From contig NC_084793.1 of the NCBI RefSeq assembly GCF_963169125.1, forward strand, positions 37,474,578-37,538,577: DNA of 64,000 nt, read 5' to 3'. This document shows, piece by piece, positions 58,152 through 64,000 of this stretch. Under the pieces are notes generated by a model that was not told where the DNA came from, searched no databases, and was given only the letters and a program-made list of their open reading frames with translations. Source of the stretch: Humulus lupulus. Lineage: Eukaryota > Streptophyta > Magnoliopsida > Rosales > Cannabaceae. The translations under genes were made by a program, and so were the position numbers. Positions within the stretch are counted from its first letter, which is position 1, and every line of letters starts with the position of its first letter.

Positions 58152-61100
58152 CTACCTTGTATCTGGACTGAGATCTCCATAAGAAACCAACCCCCTATGT
58201 CCAGATGGGGAGCTTGATCTTGACTTGCTGGGAGATGGTGGTGTTCTACTACGACGCCTTGGTGGTGAGGGATCTGGAGATCTGGAAACAGAGGGTCCTT
58301 TACTCCCAGACCTGGATCTGGATCTGGACCTCCTGCCACTCTTGATTGGGGAGCGCTGATGATCAATCCGAGGACCCAGACGGGATTTAAGTCTTTCACT
58401 AACAGGAGGCCGCTTGTCTAAAGGACTAGGACTACGGATAGGACTACGGCTTCGATCCCTGTAACGTCTATGATTGCGCCCTGGACTACGAGAAACACTC
58501 CTACTCCGACTTCTTCGGCCTCGATGCCTATGGGAAACATAAGAGAACAATATTCAAATGAAAAATACATATGTATAAAAATTCATATTAAATGCCAAAA
58601 CATCTACAGGCAGCATCATTGCATCAACTTCCAATAATGTGCCATTAATATCTATGCTATGCCAAGTATAAACTATCAAAGATACAAGTGCAACGCAAAA
58701 AGCAATTCTGATAGAGTTTCAATAAATTCTTTGAGAAAGTGAACCTGGGAGGGCTCTCCCCTCTAATTGGACTTCGGTTACGCCTCTGTGGTGATCTTTC
58801 AGGATAACGTCTGTAGCTTGAATACCTTTCCGAAGATAAAGAAAACATGAATAAAAATTGTAACTGCATTAATGTTGTAATGATACTACTTTTAATCATT
58901 GAAATATAATGCCAAAATTACCTATCATGGTTCCTTCTAGGAAAATTTAGTCCTCCATAACGGTAACCACGAGGTGAATGATCTGGGGAAGGAGTACGAT
59001 AGCGGCGTGCATATGAGTAGCGGTCAGTAAACCCACGCCCTTTTCTAACACGCTTTGGATTGCCATTAGGAGAAGGGCTTCTCGTTAAGCCCTGGACAGG
59101 ATTGGGAGCACTATATTCAGGGGCTTTGCGAATGGGACTCCTTGAAGACCCTCTATTCTCTCTACCAAAACTTCTAACAGGACTATCACGAGGGTTTCTT
59201 TTAGGACTTGAGCTAGGACTTCTCCCAGGGCTCCCTCTTGACCTTCTTTCAGGAGTTGGACTTCTGCAAATCAAAGTAATATTCAAACTTCGCCTTCAAA
59301 ACCTCAGATGTACTCGGGTACCATTTGCCACTCCAGTAAATACAATAAGTAGTGAAAAAATTACATGAAAAAAATAAACAAGGAAGCAAGCCAGTGAAAG
59401 AAACCTTGACTGATTTGAGTCAGAAAGTCGAGTACCAATTTTAGCCTCCACATCATGCCCATTATTTATAAGTTCATCTTTTGGAGATAATTCACCTTCC
59501 TCTTGGGATGAGTTCTCCTTACTAGGCTTCATCTCAGAATTCCTACGGCGTTCTACATCAGTTTCTCTACCTCCAGGAGGAACTTCCGCATCTGTGAATC
59601 CAAATCAACCGTAAGTCTAAGTTAAATTGTCAATGTGAATATATATTAATGAAATCAATTAAAAATGGCGTACTTGTCCTGGTTGGTTTATTATCCTTTT
59701 TCGCCGAAGAGAGGCGATCATTTTTATGATTGTCAGGGCTACTTCCGCCACTGATACTTTCACTATCTGTGCCACTGGAACTCTCCGATCTACCGGACAA
59801 GCAAGGACATGATCTACATTAAGCAAAAAAGCAAGGCTACAACGAAAAACAGGAAAGATTGCACTTAAAAATAACTTTTAATCAGACCGTTTGGATTTGC
59901 GCCTTGATCGTTTGTCCTTCCGACCTCTCTTCCTCTCCTTTTCTCTAACTTTCCTTTTCCTCCCACGCTGGATTTTATCTTTTCTGTCAGATTTCTTCTT
60001 CCTATGCTTTCCATCACTAGAGCTTGAGTCAGATAATGATGAATCTGAATCTGATTCAGAATCTGAATAAGAGGACTCGGATTCAGAGTCAGAGCCATAT
60101 GAATCCGACGAAGAGTATCTTTTGCTTCTTCTTTTCTTTCTTTTGTCCTTCAATGACTTCTTTTGTTTTCCTCCACCCTTATCAGCACTATCATCAGAGG
60201 CTGGTACCTTCCCTGATTTTTTCTTTTTCTCTGAGGAAAGTTAAAACAATAATAGATTGACAAAACAATTAATATTATTGCATCACAGTAAGTAACTGCC
60301 CAGCCACAATATCCAACAGTACCAACATTACTTTCATTACCTTTCACTTTCTCAACTACATCAGTAATTTTACTTGCAGAAGTTTCACCACAATCTACAA
60401 TCTTTACAGGTCCGGAAGGTTTCCCATCAGCGGATCCCACCTGCTCAATTTTCTCAAGTACATCCATTCCCTTCACAACTATTCCAAAAACAACGTGTTT
60501 CCTGCAAAATTAGATTGAGATAACACAATTATTAGTAAATTCATACAATAATATAAGGAGAACAAGAATCCATGAACATGAACAGTAGAAAACAGACAGA
60601 AATTCATTGCATAAAACATATTTTAGGACGAAGCATTTTAAGATACCCATCAAGATGAGGCTGCCGCCTGAACAGTATGAAGAACTGTGACCCATTTGTG
60701 TTTGGACCACTATTTGCCATAGAGAGAAAACCAGGTCCATCATGTGCCAGCTTAAAATTCTCATCTGCAAAGCAAATGAAATAATGCGTCACTAATGAAG
60801 AATATTTATTAAGCAAGCTGTTAAGTGCCCACACAAATAATCACCTGCAAACTTTCCTCCATAAATACTTTCTCCACCAGTGCCTACAAACCAACCAGAT
60901 GTTGTTAAATATAAGGGCACGAATGTAGAAGTCAACAGAAAAATTGTATTGGTAGAAAGGGATTGTAGAAAAAGACATACCATTTCCCTTTGAAAAATCC
61001 CCACCCTGTAGGACCAGAGATAAAAACAATACAAACGTTAATTCCAATTAAATACACACATTAAAACTTATTAAATAGATAAATCAAATCGCAAATGTAC

Positions 61101-61887
61101 AGAAGCAATTTGAATGATGCAAATGTTCAAAAGAGATTTAAACAACATACTTGGGCCATGAATCCTTTGATTATTCGATGAAAATGTGAACCCTTGTAAT
61201 GAAGGGGTTTATCAGTAGACTTCCCGATGCCCTTCTCACCTACAGCCAAAAGCAGAACAATTTAGTTGATGTTGGCAACTGCTTTTACACCAAAAAAGAT
61301 TAAGATCGACAGATCATAAATTGTCCACAAGCACATATATGAAAAGTTTAAGCATTATTTAATTTTTTTTTCTTTTACAAGTTAAATCATGCACAAATAC
61401 TTCCAGAAACCTAGGACTCTAGATAACATAATAGAACTTAAAAGAAAAGGTCAAATAACATTTATTGATTTATTCTACTTCAGTTAACAAATCAAAATAC
61501 AACAAGACATGGAGAATTTTTGTTGGCGCAATCCCTCTTAAAGAAAACTAATTAATGCGGAATACAAAAAAAAAATCAAATCATCCGCAGAATATATTTT
61601 AAAAAAAAAAAAAGAAAAAAGAAAAAGGCTAAATTACCAGTGCAGAGTGCTCGAAAATTTTCTGCTGTCTTGGGAACCACGTTAGCAAAAAGCTGCACAT
61701 TTCAAAAGAACAAATTTATCTGCCTCCTCAAGGCTTAAAGTTCCTATACAAAATGAATGAATGCCAAAAGCTTAAATAAATTAAACAAGCTGCTAGTTTG
61801 GTGTTTCACCTCGATAACAATTCTTTCCACAGAATCCCCATCAATTGAAACATCAAAAAAAACATGAGGGTTTTTCTTCTTGCTCAT
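58152..61887 (-). CDS. CYP63: SR-type cyclophilin, peptidyl-prolyl cis-trans isomerase CYP63-like (669 aa)
   Basis: Thirteen coding exons on the minus strand: 61,810-61,887, 61,638-61,692, 61,151-61,239, 60,981-61,005, 60,845-60,883, 60,647-60,764, 60,341-60,501, 59,888-60,230, 59,674-59,789, 59,405-59,591, 58,922-59,263, 58,745-58,825 and 58,152-58,527. All junctions are GT-AG and in phase. Residues 1 to about 175 are the cyclophilin domain: [18 protein letters not shown], the catalytic-loop [15 protein letters not shown] with its arginine, [16 protein letters not shown], and HLDGKHVVFG, where histidine replaces the tryptophan that binds cyclosporin in cyclophilin A, as in other SR-cyclophilins. 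Then come a lysine-rich and serine/aspartate-rich acidic part (exon 8) and a long RS/SP domain (exons 10-13). Such proteins sit in nuclear speckles and contact SR splicing factors. CYP95 is the nearest alternative name. Confidence 0.93.
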
Positions 61888-61892
61888 AGCTC

Positions 61893-62930
61893 CTTCATTA
61901 AAGAAACAAAAACAATAAACAAAAAAACACAGGGGTCAGAGAGAGAGAGAAGGTGACAGCAAAGGATGTTTGAGGGAAAAAGAAGCACATAGCATATCCA
62001 GAGACCAGATATGAGCATGTCCTCACATCAAACATTTGTGTTCTGAAAAGGAATCACAACGGTGATACAATCCATATGTTAGAATACTAAATTACCAATA
62101 CATGACTTGTAAGATTCTGATAACCCAGAAAATCACCAAAATCTGCTAAGCAAGTTCAAGTCTAAATCAGAACTCCTGAGTCTTTCCAAATGATAACAAA
62201 AACTTGCTTTTCATCAATCTTCTCAATGCCTAATTTACAGCATAAACTGACGAGAAATTTTTAAAAGGAATATTTTCAAGAACCGTAGATTTTACTGCTT
62301 TCTTGTTTAAACCCTTGATAGCCCTCAAACTAGAAACCTTTATATCTAATTAAAATTTATTTTCACCTTGGGTTTACTAATTCATAGCTAAAATAATCAC
62401 AGGGAAAACAATTCGAAAAGTAATGAGAAAGAAACAAACAAAAAAAGGTGAGTTAAGTCTTCCCAATTTAACTAGATTAACCAAAATTTGATTTCTTAAT
62501 GTGTATGGGAATATAAAAACAATTCCCTTTATTTTCACCCATACAGCCCACTGAAGATTAGTAAATATGATCATAATTCCACCAAACAAATATTCATTCC
62601 AAATTAAACCCCACCTACACCATTCACAATGTAAGTTGATTCAAAAAGTTTCAATTGAATAAATACCTACTTAGTAGCAGTGTGTGATTGGACATTTTAA
62701 ACGCATTTTATTCAAACACCACAAAACACTAAACCCTAATATCCCGTTCGATACCCAGAACCCACAAAACCCTAAACCCAATTTCCCGCTCGACCTGAGT
62801 TTCAGGCAAAGAAAATTTGTACTCCCACTACCAACAACATCGAATATTATACCCAGTATGAACGAAGACAGAAAATTGAAAAACGAAAGAAACTGAAACG
62901 AAGAAATGGAGAAGAAAAAAGAAGCCATAC
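61893..62930 (-). other. 5' untranslated intron of the cyclophilin gene
   Basis: On the minus strand a donor CTTCG|GTATGG at 62,930 and an acceptor TAATGAAG at 61,893, just four bases before the start codon, bound a T-rich segment of about 1 kb. Leader introns of this size are common in SR-related plant genes. It rests on splice motifs only. Confidence 0.55.
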
Positions 62931-63110
62931 CGAAGCTTGAGAAGCAACTTCTTAGAGAGTGAAGCGGACTGAATGAACTTGGATCAGAACTCGGAGTTAG
63001 ATATAGCAGTGGCGGCTAAGAGAACAATCAATCAAACATAATAAGTTTAGGATTCTTCGGTTATCCTTATTATTGTTATTATTTTCGCCTTATGTATTTC
63101 CAAGAATTTG
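62931..63110 (-). promoter_or_regulatory. Cyclophilin leader exon and promoter region
   Basis: The first leader exon probably lies at about 62,931-63,020. Upstream sequence to about 63,110 would contain the core promoter. I see no unambiguous TATA box. Confidence 0.4.
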
Positions 63111-64000
63111 CTTTCTTTCCCTTTTTTGGTGATATTTATTTTTAAATAAGTTTTCACTCAATATTTTTTGGGAAAATTACGAAGTGCACTGCATTTGCAT
63201 TTGGTAAAAAAAATCTAAATATACGGATATTTAAATAAATTACAAATATACGGTCACTTAAATATAAGTAAATTCTTCACTCTCAATTCTGTCTCCCTCC
63301 CCTCCGTGCCCGATTTTCGTTGCTTTAGTTAATTGAACAAATTTTTTATATATTACAAATAATATAATAATATAAGTAATAATAATTACAGCTACTACTT
63401 TCAATAAAGTAGATTAATTTATTTTTATTTAAAATGAATTTATTTATTAATATTAAAATAAATATTTATATTTATATAAATTATTATAATTTATATACGT
63501 TGCAATATATAGTTAATTAAAATTAATATTAATAACTATATTGTTGGATAATCACAATATCATTATTCTTTGAATATTTTTTAAATTATATTTATAAATC
63601 TAAATTACAATTATGTTAGTTGAAATTATATAATATTTTTTTAAACGTTAGCTACAAAATAAATTTCTTATTTTCTAGTTTTAAAAAATATTGTTACAAA
63701 AATGAATTTTGTTTACTTATAAAGTAGTCTATAATTTTTTTTGTTGACAAAAAGACATGTTTTTCTACTAATTTTTTAATAAACACAAAAATGTTATTAT
63801 AAATATTTATATAAATTATTATAAATATTAGTTACAAAAATATATTTTCTAATTATAAAACTAGTTTTAGAAACTTTTGTTACAAAAATAAATTTTTTAG
63901 TTACAATTTAATCTCTTTTTAAACTAATTTTCTAAATATTAGTTACAAAAATGTAAAAGTTGTTTACCATTTAGTAATAGATGTTTACAAATTTGTAACA
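63111..64000. repeat. AT-rich spacer with recurring GTTACAAAAAT motif
   Basis: No gene. The phrase GTTACAAAAATnAATTTT or close variants occurs near 63,645, 63,697, 63,830, 63,880 and 63,942, and the window ends in TTTGTAACA. It may be the edge of a repeat continuing beyond the window. Confidence 0.45.

Noticed and set aside
62671..62928. 85-codon minus-strand frame with signal-peptide-like start
   Set aside because: Lies in the probable leader intron of the cyclophilin gene; T-rich intron sequence gives hydrophobic translation.

Overview
The window is nuclear DNA of a flowering plant, most likely a eudicot. It is AT-rich, has spliced genes with GT-AG introns, a plastid-targeted tocopherol/plastoquinone enzyme, an SR-type cyclophilin, and about 47 kb of nested plant retroelements. 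I cannot name the species from sequence alone.

Layout. (1) 1-4.6 kb: AT-rich DNA with two exons of a mitochondrial-type aldehyde dehydrogenase (ALDH2B) on the minus strand, the second broken by a stop codon; three splice-site-bounded exon candidates lie upstream on the same strand. (2) 4.7-14.0 kb: a minus-strand Ty3/Gypsy remnant (reverse transcriptase at the left, gag and 5' LTR at the right), split by a plus-strand Athila-type element that keeps its 5' LTR, primer-binding site, leader and gag-protease ORF but has lost the rest. (3) 14.0-18.6 kb: an endogenous caulimovirid (plant pararetrovirus) relic in three broken copies, two of which form a near-identical inverted repeat with arms of about 1.39 kb. 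(4) 18.6-45.7 kb: the 3' end of a Tat-type Gypsy element with an antisense extra ORF. It is interrupted by a complete, very young non-autonomous LTR element (18,712-27,528, target duplication ATCAC) and by a complete but decayed chromovirus (33,013-44,894, target duplication GTAAC). The chromovirus 3' LTR carries a solo LTR (35,000-37,071, duplication TAATC). (5) 45.7-51.9 kb: the 3' end of a LINE, then an internally deleted Ty1/copia element (47,014-51,870) whose 3' LTR carries another solo LTR (47,515-49,577). (6) 52.4-64.0 kb: a gene island with two apparently intact genes pointing towards each other: the MPBQ/MSBQ methyltransferase gene VTE3 (plus, 3 coding exons, 342 aa) and a CYP63-like SR-cyclophilin gene (minus, 13 coding exons, 669 aa).

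The two host genes have unrelated jobs (plastid prenylquinone methylation and nuclear splicing-associated prolyl isomerisation). The retroelement block is a datable stack. The solo LTRs post-date the elements they sit in, and for both of them the window also holds a paralogous unoccupied site. The least ordinary objects are the young 8.8-kb non-autonomous LTR element, which carries an antisense coiled-coil ORF with its own TATA box and an LxLxL motif; the pararetrovirus inverted repeat, which could fold as a long hairpin RNA; and a row of covarying hairpin motifs in the Athila leader.
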